DNA of 64,000 bases from Histomonas meleagridis. Lineage: Eukaryota; Parabasalia; Tritrichomonadida; Dientamoebidae. The position numbers and the translations under genes are program-made. Position 1 is the first letter of the stretch. Every line of letters starts with the position of its first letter. The stretch covers positions 1,099,501 through 1,163,500 of the forward strand of contig WSYJ01000186.1 in NCBI GenBank assembly GCA_020186115.1. The letters run 5' to 3'. The notes below the pieces were generated by a model. It made no database searches. It worked only from the letters and a program-made list of their open reading frames with translations, and was not told the origin of the DNA. This document shows, piece after piece, positions 30,547 through 41,010 of this stretch.

Positions 30547-30879
30547 TTGCAAGGGAAATTATCAAATGAACCCACAAACAAAGCAATTAATAATTCAACA
30601 GAAATCGAATTATTGTCTGAACTTGAGCAAATTATTTTTAATTTATCACAAGAAAATCTAGAATCTTCAATTGAACAAACCATGAATTTATTTGATATAA
30701 ATTTCCCGTTTACATATAATTTAATCTTAATTCATTTAATTTATTATGCTTATTGTTCAAGAATTTTTATTGATGATATTTATGTTAATTATTTAGAAAT
30801 AATTCTAGCCAAAGAAGCAGAAAACAAGAAGTATTTTCCAAATATTATAAATTTTTTTTGTGTCTATTTGAATATATAA
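30547..30879 (+). pseudogene. Truncated DUF3447/ankyrin head
   Basis: Only the N-terminal ~100 residues of a head are present (ELEQIIFNLSQENLESSIEQ, TMNLFDINFPFTYNLILIHL, YYAYCSRIFIDDIYVNYLEI), then a stop at 30877. The conserved DUF3447 part is missing, and homology resumes in the middle of an ankyrin module at about 30888. No ATG opens the homologous frame at its expected start: the nearby ATG at 30565 is in another frame, and the open frame begins with TTG. A head with a large internal deletion and a probable 5' frameshift. Confidence 0.75.
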
Positions 30880-31539
30880 AATAACAACTAAATTACTTAT
30901 TAAACAAGAAGGAATTGATATTAATGCTAAAGATGTTTATTTGTTTTATTTAATATTTATTTTAATAATTTAATATTTCTAAATGATATTTGGAAATTAT
31001 TTAAATTATTTAAAACAGCACTTATGAAAGCATCTGAAAATGGTCATACAGAAATAGTTAAATTACTTCTTGAACAAGAAGGAATTGATATTAATGCTAA
31101 AAATATTTATTTGTTTTATTTGGTATTTATATTATTAATTTGAAATTTTAAAATAATATTTAGAAATTATAAAAACTATTTCGAACAGCTCTTATTTGGG
31201 CATCTTGGAAAGGTCACATCGAAATCGTTAAATTACTTCTTGAACAAGAAGATATTGATGTTAATGTTAAAGATATTTGTTTATCCTATTTCGGATTTAT
31301 TTTAATAATTTGATATTTTAAAATAATATTTGGAAATTCAAAAAAATATTTGATACAGCAGTCAGAATTGCATTTGCTCAAAATAACATTAATATTGTAA
31401 TATTGCTTCTTGAAAAAGAAGGAATTGATGCCAATGAAAAAAATATTTAATTTGTTTTAGTAATTTTATGTTTTAAATTAGTTTTTGAAGATTAATCAAA
31501 ATATTTGAAGAGGAAAGGCAAATGAAAATTCAAAAGTAG
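30880..31539 (+). repeat. Ankyrin module array E (partial plus three modules)
   Basis: After the truncated head, a partial module (TTKLLIKQEGIDINAKD) is followed by modules whose T codons start at 31015, 31185 and 31355, exactly 170 bp apart: TALMKASENGHTEIVKLLLE, TALIWASWKGHIEIVKLLLE, TAVRIAFAQNNINIVILLLE. All are open. A last short segment, LIKIFEEERQMKIQK and stop (31537-31539), aligns with the usual module entry and could be a natural C-terminus. Confidence 0.7.
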
Positions 31540-31915
31540 AATTTGTGTGTAGTCTTGAAAGAAAAACAATTAACTCATTTGAATAAAAAATAGAATATAA
31601 TGATTTTGATTTATTATTTTCCATATAATAATATTTATCTCTGAAAAATTAATATTTTGTACAGAGATATCTCTGGAGTTTTCTTCTTGAAAAAAAGGAA
31701 TTTTATATTGAATTAAAATAAATAGTCAAACTGCTAAATGAAATTAAAAACAAATAATAAATTTGAAAATTTTCCAATATTAAAACAACGAATTTGAAAT
31801 CGAATTGGATTTTTTCATTTGTAATTTAAACATATTCACATAATTCTAACACACAACAACAAAAATATGTAATAAATTACATATAATTTACAAAACTAAT
31901 TCATAAATCTTCCTG
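31540..31915. other. AT-rich intergenic; nothing supported
   Basis: 376 bp between array E and the 3' end of the Furry-like gene. Very AT-rich, with no coding frame, RNA gene or clear repeat. Confidence 0.4.
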
Positions 31916-34900
31916 CTAACTTACAGAAGAATTTTTTTCATTTTTCTCCTTGCCAATCATTGATTTCAAAAAGTCGTCCGCATTCGCAACCAATGAAGTT
32001 TCAGGCACAACAAATTTATCGCATTCTTCGCTAATAAGTTTCGACGGCAGTTCCAAAGGATCAAATTTCATTTCGATTGACGTAACAAATGTTTTAACAT
32101 CGTTTTTGTTCAATACGCAATTCATTCCATGACTACTATATCTGCGTAATGACATCGAAGGCTTAACTGAATCAGAAGTTACAACACTTTCCATTCCTTC
32201 GATCATTTCTCTTTGTGTAGCAAATGGAATTATCGTTGGCATCAATTCGTTACTAAGCAAATTAGAAACAGATGTCAATGATGTACAATCCGTAATTGTC
32301 ACAGTGTTAGTTTCATTAATTATAAGTTTACTTAACACATGTGATACATCATCAATACTTCGATTCCAATCATAAAACTCAAAAACACTGTCAGACGCAA
32401 TATTCGGAAGATATTTCGAAAGTTTACATATGAACTTAATTGCGTATTGACAATTATTTAAATTATTTAAAGCTGCTTTATATAACTTTAAAAGTGGCGA
32501 GCGGTTATTTTCGTTTGCGACTTTTTGAATAAATGTTATGACAGTTTTGAATATCTGATTCAATAATTGTGAAGAAGCGGTTTCTATCATCAGTGAATAA
32601 TGCGTCAAAGACTTACAAAGCATTGATTCGTTCACACTTTTAATTAATGGATAAATTGGTAATGACGATTGGAACAAATGCGGGTATAATTCTTTCATTG
32701 GAGCGACTATTAACATCAATTCTTTATTTTTAGAAGTTTTAATTAAAATGTCGAAAATTTTTTGTGACGATTCATTTGTTTCTAAGTCAATTAACATTGG
32801 CCTAATTATACTAATAATGTTTTCCCAAGCATATTGATTAACGGCAGCTGAGGAAAGACATTTTAAGAATAAAGGAGCAGCTTTCGATAAACAATTTCGA
32901 ATGAAAAAGTCACAATCGAGAAAAGCGTTTGCGTAATTAAATGCGTAATTTTCATTTCCTTGGAATACATTTGAATAAAAAACAAATGTTTCACCAATGA
33001 AATCAGTGAAATAATGTGAACTTGTATCCGAATTTGATATATGATATAATACTGCTTTACAAACTTTCGGAATAATATTCGAATCAATTGGTTTCATTAT
33101 ATTATTATATATCATTAATGAAAGATAAACAAATTTTAATGATTGACTCCCTAATACCCATCTTAAAGCTTCCGTTCCCCAATTTTGTAAGTTTTTATTT
33201 AGCTTGTTGATGAATTGAGGAATTAATTGTATTAATATTTCGGTGTCAATTTCTCCTTCAGGAATATCAATATCGAAATGTTGACAAAGGATTTCCAACA
33301 ATGAATAAGCGCCAGAATCAGCAAATAGAAATGTAAAATGTAATACATTCGAAATATCATCAAATAAATCAAATGAATTTCGCTTAAATATTTTCGTTAA
33401 TAATGGAATTATCCACATTTCTTCTTCAAATGATTTAGACATACAATAAGTCACATGAAAATGATAAGCAAATGAACAATGTTGTAATAAAAGTTGGATT
33501 ACATTCGACGTGTTCGTTTCGATTAAATGTAAAAATATTTTCTTCTTGGTTTCAACTTGTGGCCATTCGGATATAAATAATGGAATTAATTCAGTATGAT
33601 CTGGACATTTAAGTAATTCATCCCATAATGTTACCATATATCGGAAATCTTCACTTCGAACATTCTCTGTTGCATTCATTAAAGATTCTAAGAACTTAAA
33701 TGGCGTGAAATGCTTAAAAATATTAATTGTTTGTGGTACGCAACTTGTTTGTTTAGGTAAAAGTCGTAATGAATTAATCCATGGCTTAATAGCTTCAACA
33801 ATATCTTTAACATATTTTTGTAATTGTTGCCTTTGAATATATATTAATGCATTGTATAAAACATCTTCTGAACAATATGAAAATTTCCGTGGAAGTGAAT
33901 TTAAATCATATTTTGGATTTGGATCATTTTTATATTGATATAATATATCTAATAATTTCTTCAAGAAATTATTTGCTTTTATTGATTCGATTTGTTTATA
34001 AAGAATACCAATAAATATTAATAAACCACTTAAATTATATATTTCATTTATATGTTTATAATCTAATATATTATATAATGCTTCAAAAAATATTTCGGAT
34101 GATTCATTCGATTGCATTAAACATGCATTCGCATAAATTTCAAGTAATAAATTTGTATGATTTAATAATAATGAGTTTAACACTTTAATTCCTGATAATT
34201 CAATTGACACAAAATAATTAATTGCTTTGTCATTAAATAATAAATTATCATTAAATAATGTGCCAACTTTAACTATAATCCCAAATGTTCTTGAAACATA
34301 TGAACGTAATACTTCTAATGAACTTAATTTTGTCATAGCCCAATTAAATAAAAACATAAAAACTATTTCACGACTTGATATTGGCCATAAAGGATTTTCT
34401 TCATTTTCATGGAAATTATTAAATGTTAAACATATTAAATATAAGTAATCACATAAAAATGAACAATTATCTTCAAGGATTTTTTGTGATTCTGTTTTCC
34501 ATTTGATTACACGTGGTGAATTTACTTTAATTTTTATAAAATAATTTTGTAACGTTGTTATAAATGAAATAAGATTTGGTCGAATTAACTCAAATAATTC
34601 ATTTGTTAATTGTGGTGAACGAAGAACTTCAACTAAAGTTTTTGTTAAATCTTTAAATTGATTTTGTGGAATAATTGGTAAAATCTCTTTAAAAATTAAT
34701 GGATAAAATGAAATATTTAAATGATTTATGATATTTATACCTAATTTATTTTTCCATTCTTCTTCTTCTTTAAATAAACTTTCTAATAAAGATTTTAATA
34801 ATTTATAAGAATTCATTTCTTCATATTGTTTCAATGAATTTAAATAATTATTTTTATCGATTTTCATGTTAATCAAAAATGAATTAAAATAAAATATTAA

Positions 34901-37216
34901 TAATCCGATATTATTTTGATTTGATGAATTTATACAATCAAAAGGAAAATTCATATTAATTCGTGTTAATAAATGCGAATAATTAACAGAAATTAATATG
35001 TTACAAATCTCCGTAATAAAATAAAGCCAAATCTCATAATAATGAGAATACGCTACATATGAAAATGTTATTTGTGATTTTGGTATATGAAGTTTCATTA
35101 AAGGAACTTCAGAATCTTTTAATAATAAAACTTTTTGCTTAACAATCGATTCGATTGAATGAATCTTTAAATTAATATATGAAAGCGCTCCTTTATTTTT
35201 CAAAAATTGATTAATAGAATTTAATAATTTTAATGACAAGAATCTTGTTTCAGGATGAATTGAAGCTAAGCCTAACATTGCTTGCATTTCGATATCATAA
35301 ATTAATTCTATTTCAAACGTTGTATTAAATTGTTTAATTAATCGTATTAATAATGCTATACATATAAATTGTGTTTCATCATTTGGAAATGTACTAAGAT
35401 ATGAAAGAATTAACTTAATAAATGCTAATAAAAATTCTTCGTTTTCTGATATTGAAAGACATGTTGAAATTGCTGAAGAAGAAATATAAAAATTATTATT
35501 AAAACATAACTTTAATAGTAAATTCATTGTATCTGGTTTTAATATGTCTTTCTTTTTTAATACATATTGAAAACATTTTAATATGTTTAACTGAATATTA
35601 ATTTTCCCTTTAATACGTTGTGATCGATTTAATGATATAACTAAGTTTTGAATATTTTGTAGATTCCATTCTTCCAAAATTCCACGAACTTTTTGGTCGG
35701 CATCTTGAATAACATTATTATCATTTTCTACACAAATTCCATAATCTGTATCTGATATAATCGAATCAAATTGTTTAAAATGAGTAATTATAGTTGCACG
35801 GATTACTGCATTAAAATTATCTATATCAGAATTACTAATTTTTTTAAACGCATATTTCTTAAAGTCGTTGGAATTAATAAATGGAACAGTCATTAATAAA
35901 ACATTTAATCTCGGATCAGTTATATCTAATGTTATAAAATTGGATAAAAGTTTATATAAAAAATGTTGGAAATCAAGTGACGCTAAATGGATTAAAATAT
36001 CACGAAATAATCGTGGGCACACAGAAAAATTAGATTTGTTAAAAAAATGATGAATAAATATCGATGAAAATGATTCAGGATCACTCATTTTTTTCAATGG
36101 CTCACTATTCCAATGAATAAAACAAAGAGAAGAAGTACGATGCATTTCACCCCAAGACCAATAAAGCCATTTCACATTGACTTCATCGCCAAAAATTAGT
36201 TTCCGAAATAGTTTAAGTGAAAGATGAACTTTTTCATCATTACCTGTGTGTTTGTATACTCGATTTTTGTAGAAAGTTTGGATATGTTGCCCATTTTTCG
36301 GAAGTTTAGGGAAAAGTGACGAAACGAGCTCTAAACATCCATCCTTAAATGATTTCTCTTTTTTGAGAGTATATGCAAAATCAAAAATATTTTGAAGTAT
36401 CTCTTCATTTCCATGCGCTGAAGTAATAACTTTAGATGTACATTTAAGGATTGTACTACTTAGAATTCTCTTCTTTAAAAGAGATTTAAGCTTTTCAAGA
36501 AGAGCATTAAGGAAATTTGAAGCTTGTTCTTGGTTGATATCAAGACGTGTGAATTGAATTAATCTAAATACATTTTCAAATGATTCTTTGGTTTCGAATT
36601 GGGATTTAAAAAAATCAAGTATCGGAGTGATAGAACTTTCACTTAAAATTGAAAGAATCAAAGCCCATTGTTTAAGAATTTTTTTATAAAGAAATGGATA
36701 ATCTGTAGAAAATTTGGCTAATGAAATACTACAATCAATTAAATGTGTCGTTAAACTAGCAGGGCTACGGTGAGAAATAATTTGTGCTATTAAATCAGAA
36801 ATAAAAAGTAATTCAAAATAAAAAATTAAATCTGTGTGAAGTTGATTACTAAACTGAAATGATGTAGAAAGCCCATGAATTGATGAGAATAAAATGATTT
36901 GTTTATCCTTCAAGGCTTTACTACAAGTATCTGCAAGATAATCTATTACAGGGGAAAAATTATATTTGGCAACTTTTGCTAGAGAGCAAATTACGTTGGT
37001 ATACTGTGGAAGCTTTCTTGGAAAATTGCGAAATACATCATTTAATATTTCTTCTGGTAATTTTGTATTTCCTTGAAATAAATCGATTGAATTGATTGCT
37101 TGATTGATTGGTGATATGAAACATTCTATCAGTCGTGTTAGAACTGATTGAAACATCTGAGTTCCATTATTCATTTTTCGACCGTTGTGCACAACAGAAA
37201 AAATTGAAATGGTCAT
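31916..37216 (-). CDS. Giant helical protein, Furry/Mor2/Tao3-like
   Basis: 1,766 residues of almost pure alpha-helical repeats in one frame. The arrangement resembles Furry/Mor2/Tao3 proteins, which scaffold NDR kinases in cell morphogenesis. Points in favour: long HEAT-like N-terminal region, REIVFMFLFNWAMTKL segment, a late block WGTEALRWVLGSQSLKFVYL followed by IPKVCKAVLYHISN and DFIGETFVFYSNVF (compare the conserved LRWxxxS...R.... block of Furry), and FPFLYKK-type N-terminal stretch. Animal Furry proteins are about 3,000 residues and Tao3 about 2,400, so this is short. Family assignment is by pattern only and could instead be a generic HEAT scaffold. ATG at 37216. The 3' end is richer in G+C than the body. 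Confidence 0.6.
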   Translation of the reverse strand: MTISIFSVVHNGRKMNNGTQMFQSVLTRLIECFISPINQAINSIDLFQGNTKLPEEILNDVFRNFPRKLPQYTNVICSLAKVAKYNFSPVIDYLADTCSKALKDKQIILFSSIHGLSTSFQFSNQLHTDLIFYFELLFISDLIAQIISHRSPASLTTHLIDCSISLAKFSTDYPFLYKKILKQWALILSILSESSITPILDFFKSQFETKESFENVFRLIQFTRLDINQEQASNFLNALLEKLKSLLKKRILSSTILKCTSKVITSAHGNEEILQNIFDFAYTLKKEKSFKDGCLELVSSLFPKLPKNGQHIQTFYKNRVYKHTGNDEKVHLSLKLFRKLIFGDEVNVKWLYWSWGEMHRTSSLCFIHWNSEPLKKMSDPESFSSIFIHHFFNKSNFSVCPRLFRDILIHLASLDFQHFLYKLLSNFITLDITDPRLNVLLMTVPFINSNDFKKYAFKKISNSDIDNFNAVIRATIITHFKQFDSIISDTDYGICVENDNNVIQDADQKVRGILEEWNLQNIQNLVISLNRSQRIKGKINIQLNILKCFQYVLKKKDILKPDTMNLLLKLCFNNNFYISSSAISTCLSISENEEFLLAFIKLILSYLSTFPNDETQFICIALLIRLIKQFNTTFEIELIYDIEMQAMLGLASIHPETRFLSLKLLNSINQFLKNKGALSYINLKIHSIESIVKQKVLLLKDSEVPLMKLHIPKSQITFSYVAYSHYYEIWLYFITEICNILISVNYSHLLTRINMNFPFDCINSSNQNNIGLLIFYFNSFLINMKIDKNNYLNSLKQYEEMNSYKLLKSLLESLFKEEEEWKNKLGINIINHLNISFYPLIFKEILPIIPQNQFKDLTKTLVEVLRSPQLTNELFELIRPNLISFITTLQNYFIKIKVNSPRVIKWKTESQKILEDNCSFLCDYLYLICLTFNNFHENEENPLWPISSREIVFMFLFNWAMTKLSSLEVLRSYVSRTFGIIVKVGTLFNDNLLFNDKAINYFVSIELSGIKVLNSLLLNHTNLLLEIYANACLMQSNESSEIFFEALYNILDYKHINEIYNLSGLLIFIGILYKQIESIKANNFLKKLLDILYQYKNDPNPKYDLNSLPRKFSYCSEDVLYNALIYIQRQQLQKYVKDIVEAIKPWINSLRLLPKQTSCVPQTINIFKHFTPFKFLESLMNATENVRSEDFRYMVTLWDELLKCPDHTELIPLFISEWPQVETKKKIFLHLIETNTSNVIQLLLQHCSFAYHFHVTYCMSKSFEEEMWIIPLLTKIFKRNSFDLFDDISNVLHFTFLFADSGAYSLLEILCQHFDIDIPEGEIDTEILIQLIPQFINKLNKNLQNWGTEALRWVLGSQSLKFVYLSLMIYNNIMKPIDSNIIPKVCKAVLYHISNSDTSSHYFTDFIGETFVFYSNVFQGNENYAFNYANAFLDCDFFIRNCLSKAAPLFLKCLSSAAVNQYAWENIISIIRPMLIDLETNESSQKIFDILIKTSKNKELMLIVAPMKELYPHLFQSSLPIYPLIKSVNESMLCKSLTHYSLMIETASSQLLNQIFKTVITFIQKVANENNRSPLLKLYKAALNNLNNCQYAIKFICKLSKYLPNIASDSVFEFYDWNRSIDDVSHVLSKLIINETNTVTITDCTSLTSVSNLLSNELMPTIIPFATQREMIEGMESVVTSDSVKPSMSLRRYSSHGMNCVLNKNDVKTFVTSIEMKFDPLELPSKLISEECDKFVVPETSLVANADDFLKSMIGKEKNEKNSSVS

Positions 37217-37254
37217 TTATATAAACCTCTTAAATCTGCCGAAATTGTGTTACA

Positions 37255-37299
37255 TTTTTCAATGTGATCACATTGAAAAAGTTTATATGTAAACGGTGG
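37255..37299. promoter_or_regulatory. 26-bp perfect palindrome and AAACGG box upstream of Furry-like gene
   Basis: Bases 37255-37280 are a perfect 26-bp palindrome with half-site TTTTTCAATGTGA, 38 nt upstream of the minus-strand ATG at 37216. AAACGGTGG follows at 37291-37299. The position fits a promoter element, operator-like site or a cruciform; function is inferred. Confidence 0.45.
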
Positions 37300-37494
37300 T
37301 AATTCTAATGTTGGATTCAGCCGCTGAATGATTTGAAATCCCATTTCACACCAAACTCTTTCTCTATATTTGACTTCGAAACTTCATATTGTATCGAAAT
37401 ATAATATAGGTTGTGATTATTTAACTAAAAAATTCGAACATAAAAATTTTTTAATTACAAAAAGAACGTTAAACACGCGGGGGCCCCCAAACCG

Positions 37495-38796
37495 TTAATT
37501 ATTTTGTTTTGGGTCTTCTGTGTCTTCTATCCATTCTGCAATAGTTTTTCTTCTTCTAATATAGAAGACGACTAAGAATGCTATTTCTGTTACTATGCAT
37601 GTAACAATAATGCATAGAACGGCTATAGCTACAGCTGATCTTAATGAACTTGGGTTTTCATCTGGCTCAGTCACACTCGTTGGTTGAACATTACATTGCT
37701 GTAATTGCATTAGCGTATAAGTAAAAGTGTTAAAATTACGAATTTGGTTAATTGTTATTATTGCGCTTTCTCCAAACACGTCTGTCTTCCAATCAACTGA
37801 AATATCTTGGTCATTTACTACATTTGTATCCATGTAAAGAAGATATAAACTTTCTGATAAATTTGTTGTTAAATATTGTGACTTAGTTTGCCCTAAAAAA
37901 CAGCTGTTCCTGATTCTAAGCTTTGAAGGATCAGTTGAAGAAGACTGGAAAATAAACACGTGTTGGTAAAATTGGTTGTTGACAAATTGAGAGTTGTCAA
38001 TTGTAATGTATTCAATTTCCTTACAAAAAATGATGTCGTTCGAATCGTGGCCTTCGACTTGGAGATACTTCAATGTGACCTGAGAGATGGCCGACATGAA
38101 CTTACCAAATGATCCAGATTTACAAAAGTTCGAAGTAGAATTGATGTATTCCATGGTAATGATTCCATGGGAAAGTTGAAAAGAATAATCTTTTTGTTGG
38201 TTTTTGTGACAGTTGTATATGAGATTCATCCGATGACGTGATTGGTTGTCTTGTGTTGTCCAGATGAAAAATGCATGATTCTCAATTAACGCTTGACATT
38301 CAATAAAGCAGTTGTAGGTGGAATACACTGCAGCCGCAAACATGTAGAGAGCGCCACCATTGAGTGAGGAACATCGAGTAAAGGAATTTTGTGTTAATAT
38401 AACTTGATGATATAATTTACATTGTAGAGTTCCGATACTGACAGCTCCACCTTTGTGCGTTGTTGAAGTGCAATCTCTAAATTCTGAAAATCTAATATCA
38501 ATCCCTTCTGTACACCCATACGAAATTGATTTTTTAAAAAATGATTGGTTTTTGGCTTGAAATTGGTTGACAATAATAGGTGTATCAAGGACACTAACAA
38601 AGTGTGAGTCAGCAATATGAAGCTTCGAATATGAAGATTGATATAAAAAAGATGAAAATGATTTAAAAAAATGAATGTTGGAAAATGAAGTAAAAAATTT
38701 CTGAGAGCCTGGAGAAATAGATACTATTGGATTTCGAGAAAGACTTGATAAGGATAGTAATGAAATTGTTAAATTCATATTGTTTTGAATTGACAT
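37495..38796 (-). CDS. Pmp-like beta-helix surface protein, single transmembrane
   Basis: 433 residues. GGAVSIG and NGGALYM motifs with surrounding NSFTRC, ECQAL and short N/S-rich strands match the right-handed beta-helix repeats of Pmp-like (chlamydial polymorphic membrane protein-like) surface proteins known in trichomonads. One C-terminal transmembrane helix (about 388-412, VAIAVLCIIVTCIVTEIAFL) is followed by a basic/acidic cytosolic tail (RRRKTIAEWIEDTEDPKQNN). The start ATG at 38796 gives no clear signal peptide, so the 5' part may be incomplete. AAAACGGTTTT lies about 25 nt upstream. Likely a cell-surface adhesion or sensing protein; ligand unknown. Confidence 0.7.
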   Translation of the reverse strand: MSIQNNMNLTISLLSLSSLSRNPIVSISPGSQKFFTSFSNIHFFKSFSSFLYQSSYSKLHIADSHFVSVLDTPIIVNQFQAKNQSFFKKSISYGCTEGIDIRFSEFRDCTSTTHKGGAVSIGTLQCKLYHQVILTQNSFTRCSSLNGGALYMFAAAVYSTYNCFIECQALIENHAFFIWTTQDNQSRHRMNLIYNCHKNQQKDYSFQLSHGIITMEYINSTSNFCKSGSFGKFMSAISQVTLKYLQVEGHDSNDIIFCKEIEYITIDNSQFVNNQFYQHVFIFQSSSTDPSKLRIRNSCFLGQTKSQYLTTNLSESLYLLYMDTNVVNDQDISVDWKTDVFGESAIITINQIRNFNTFTYTLMQLQQCNVQPTSVTEPDENPSSLRSAVAIAVLCIIVTCIVTEIAFLVVFYIRRRKTIAEWIEDTEDPKQNN

Positions 38797-39358
38797 GGTT
38801 TGTTCGTATATTCATCGAAAACCGTTTTAATTGCGCTTTGTTGCTGATATTCACCAAAACTTTTGATTTAATATTAATTCTTTAAATTTTATATAAGAAC
38901 CAGAAAACTGTATTGTTTTTTCGAAAGAATTTTTTCAAGTTAGTGTGACTCATAAATTAAGTTCTTATAGAACTTGTTTAATTTTGTTCATAGTGATTCC
39001 AAATACAAATTTTTAAAAAAAGATTCCAAAACAATATTATGTTTAGGAGAATTTTTTTCAATCGTTGTTTCTTTGTTTCACGTGTAATGTGTTTAGTATA
39101 AATTTTTTTTGAGAAGTATTTATCATGTGATTTTATGAAGACCTTTTTAGAAGACAAAACATAAGATAAAAAAAAATCAAATTTAGTTCTTTCTTTGATG
39201 CAAACATCTTATTAGGAACTATAAACATATGCAGCAAAATATTTTTAAATATTTTACAATAAATTTAAAAAAGGATTATTTTCACCAAAAAAGAAACATT
39301 TTTTCCCTTTGTTGAGAAGAGACCCTAAACGTGCCCCATTAGAAACCGTTTATTTTAA
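38797..39358. other. Divergent intergenic region
   Basis: 562 bp between the divergent Pmp-like and FKBP genes. Both ends carry an AACCGTT/AACGGTT box (38818-38827 and 39343-39351). No coding frame or RNA gene is supported. Confidence 0.4.
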
Positions 39359-39400
39359 ATGGCCGGCCATTTAATCGTAAGTAGTCAATTCACATTTACA

Positions 39401-40222
39401 ATGTCAGGTGAAGAAAAAATATATATCACAGAAGATCAATTAGTTTACAAAATCATCAAGGTTGAAGGTACAGGAGAACAACCAAAGGTAGGTCAAACTG
39501 TTCGCGTACATTACACTGGTACACTTGAAAGTAATGGCGAAAAGTTTGATTCTTCAAGAGACAGAGGCCAACCATTTGAATTCAAGATTGGATCTGGCGT
39601 TATTGAGGGATGGAGTCTTGGTGTTGCCACAATGAAAGTTGGCGAAAGATCAGAATTCCATATTGCTGCTAAGTATGGCTATGGTGAAACAGGATCACCA
39701 CCAAAAATCCCAGGAGGTGCTACATTAGTTTTTGATATCGAACTTTTGTCAATTCCAATCCAATATAACTCAAATGAAGAAGCTCTTGAAGCTGCAAACA
39801 AATTCTGTGATAAGGCTACAGAGTTCTTCCGCGGCGGCAAGTTTGAAGAAGCTATTTCTGAATATAAGAATGCACTTGATGCCGTTACAAATAAATACGG
39901 TGAAGATATCGATAAGATGAAAACACGTGTACAACGTAACTTATCTATTGCTTACTACAGAGTTCAGAACTGGAAAGAATCTCTCCAATATGCAGAACAA
40001 GTTCTTAAGACAGATGCTAATGATGTCAAAGCATTACTCCGTAAGACTGAGGCACTTATCAACCTTGGCAACATTGAAGAGGCTCATAAAGCTCTCGATA
40101 AAGGCCTTGCCATCACAAAGAATGATCCTGCATTCAAGAGCATGATTCCAAAGCTCAATGCTGCTGAAAAGAAAGAGCACGCTAGAGAAAACGAACTCTT
40201 CAAGAAGATGATGAGCAAGTAA
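39401..40222 (+). CDS. FKBP-type peptidyl-prolyl isomerase with TPR domain
   Basis: Prolyl cis-trans isomerase and likely HSP90 co-chaperone. FKBP domain at about 10-113 keeps all key pocket residues: Y in VHYTG, F-D in KFDSS, F in PFEFKIG, V-I and W in GVIEGW, Y in YGYG, F in LVFDIEL. Three TPR motifs follow (about 120-255: [60 protein letters not shown]). A basic-acidic C-terminal tail ([11 protein letters not shown]) closes it. I choose the ATG at 39401 ([10 protein letters not shown]) because TCACATTTAC, an initiator-like site, immediately precedes it; an in-frame ATG at 39359 would add 14 unusual residues. Codon use is richer than the neighbours, fitting high expression. Confidence 0.93.
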   Translation: MSGEEKIYITEDQLVYKIIKVEGTGEQPKVGQTVRVHYTGTLESNGEKFDSSRDRGQPFEFKIGSGVIEGWSLGVATMKVGERSEFHIAAKYGYGETGSPPKIPGGATLVFDIELLSIPIQYNSNEEALEAANKFCDKATEFFRGGKFEEAISEYKNALDAVTNKYGEDIDKMKTRVQRNLSIAYYRVQNWKESLQYAEQVLKTDANDVKALLRKTEALINLGNIEEAHKALDKGLAITKNDPAFKSMIPKLNAAEKKEHARENELFKKMMSK

Positions 40223-40643
40223 ATAAAAAAACAATTTTACTCTTCAATAAAAAAATTTCTTTAATTAAAGTATTATAAAATTGTTTCCATATTATAATAT
40301 CATTAACAATTTTTTCTGCATCATCTTGTGATACATCTAATATTGGAATTCGAATTAAAGGTTTTAATGATTCAAATGTAGGATCAGATCTATCACCATT
40401 TCTATTAATATAAATTAATAAATGAGTTCTAGGAAAAAATTGACTAATGTTAATAATCTCTCTGATAATACATTGAGTTTTACCACTTCTTTGTCTACCT
40501 ACTGCTATATTTATAGAATTATAAGGTACATTTATATCAGGATGAATTTTGTTAATTAATTCTTGTTTTAATATTTTTTTATTTTGATGTATACAATATT
40601 CAATCATATTATCTATATCTTTTACATTTAATCTGCTATTCAT
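40200..40643 (-). pseudogene. Maverick/Polinton packaging-ATPase fragment
   Basis: Start ATG at 40643. The N-terminal helix (MNSRLNVKDIDNMIEYC) precedes a Walker A motif GRQRSGKTQ and a following REIINISQFFPRTHLLIYIN, typical of the FtsK/HerA-type ATPase of Maverick/Polinton elements, which are abundant in Trichomonas. Homology ends close to the FKBP stop (40222), and the frame runs a few codons into antisense FKBP sequence. The Walker B region and C-terminal half are missing. A truncated, presumably dead, mobile-element remnant. No polymerase or integrase gene is nearby. Confidence 0.65.
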
Positions 40644-40767
40644 TATTATAAAAATATTTTTTAATATTTAAAAGTTAATAAAAAAAATTTTTGATGTTTT
40701 TTTTATAAATCTATTAAGCATAAAATAGATTATATTAAAAATATTGAAGTTTTTCTTATAATACACT

Positions 40768-40970
40768 TTATAATATTATTGTTTTTATGTAATTATATTT
40801 TGCTTTGCGAATATATTTATTATAATGTATATTGTGATTTTGTTGATTTTCATATGTTTGAGTGTTTACATCAACACTTTTGGTAATTTTCTTTTTAGTG
40901 TTTACTGCAAAAATTTGATCTTCGAGTTGATTTTGATTTGTAGCAATATACGCTTCATTTTCATTTCTTA
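40768..40970 (-). pseudogene. Remnant reading frame next to Maverick ATPase
   Basis: A minus-strand frame without ATG reads NEAYIATNQNQLEDQIFAVN, KKKITKSVDVNTQTYENQQN, and stops at 40768-40770. It lies just upstream of the ATPase fragment in the same direction and may be the 3' end of another Maverick gene, but I do not recognise it. Confidence 0.3.
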
Positions 40971-41010
40971 TTTAAAATGAAGATTTGATGCTTACATAAG
41001 GAGATTTTGA

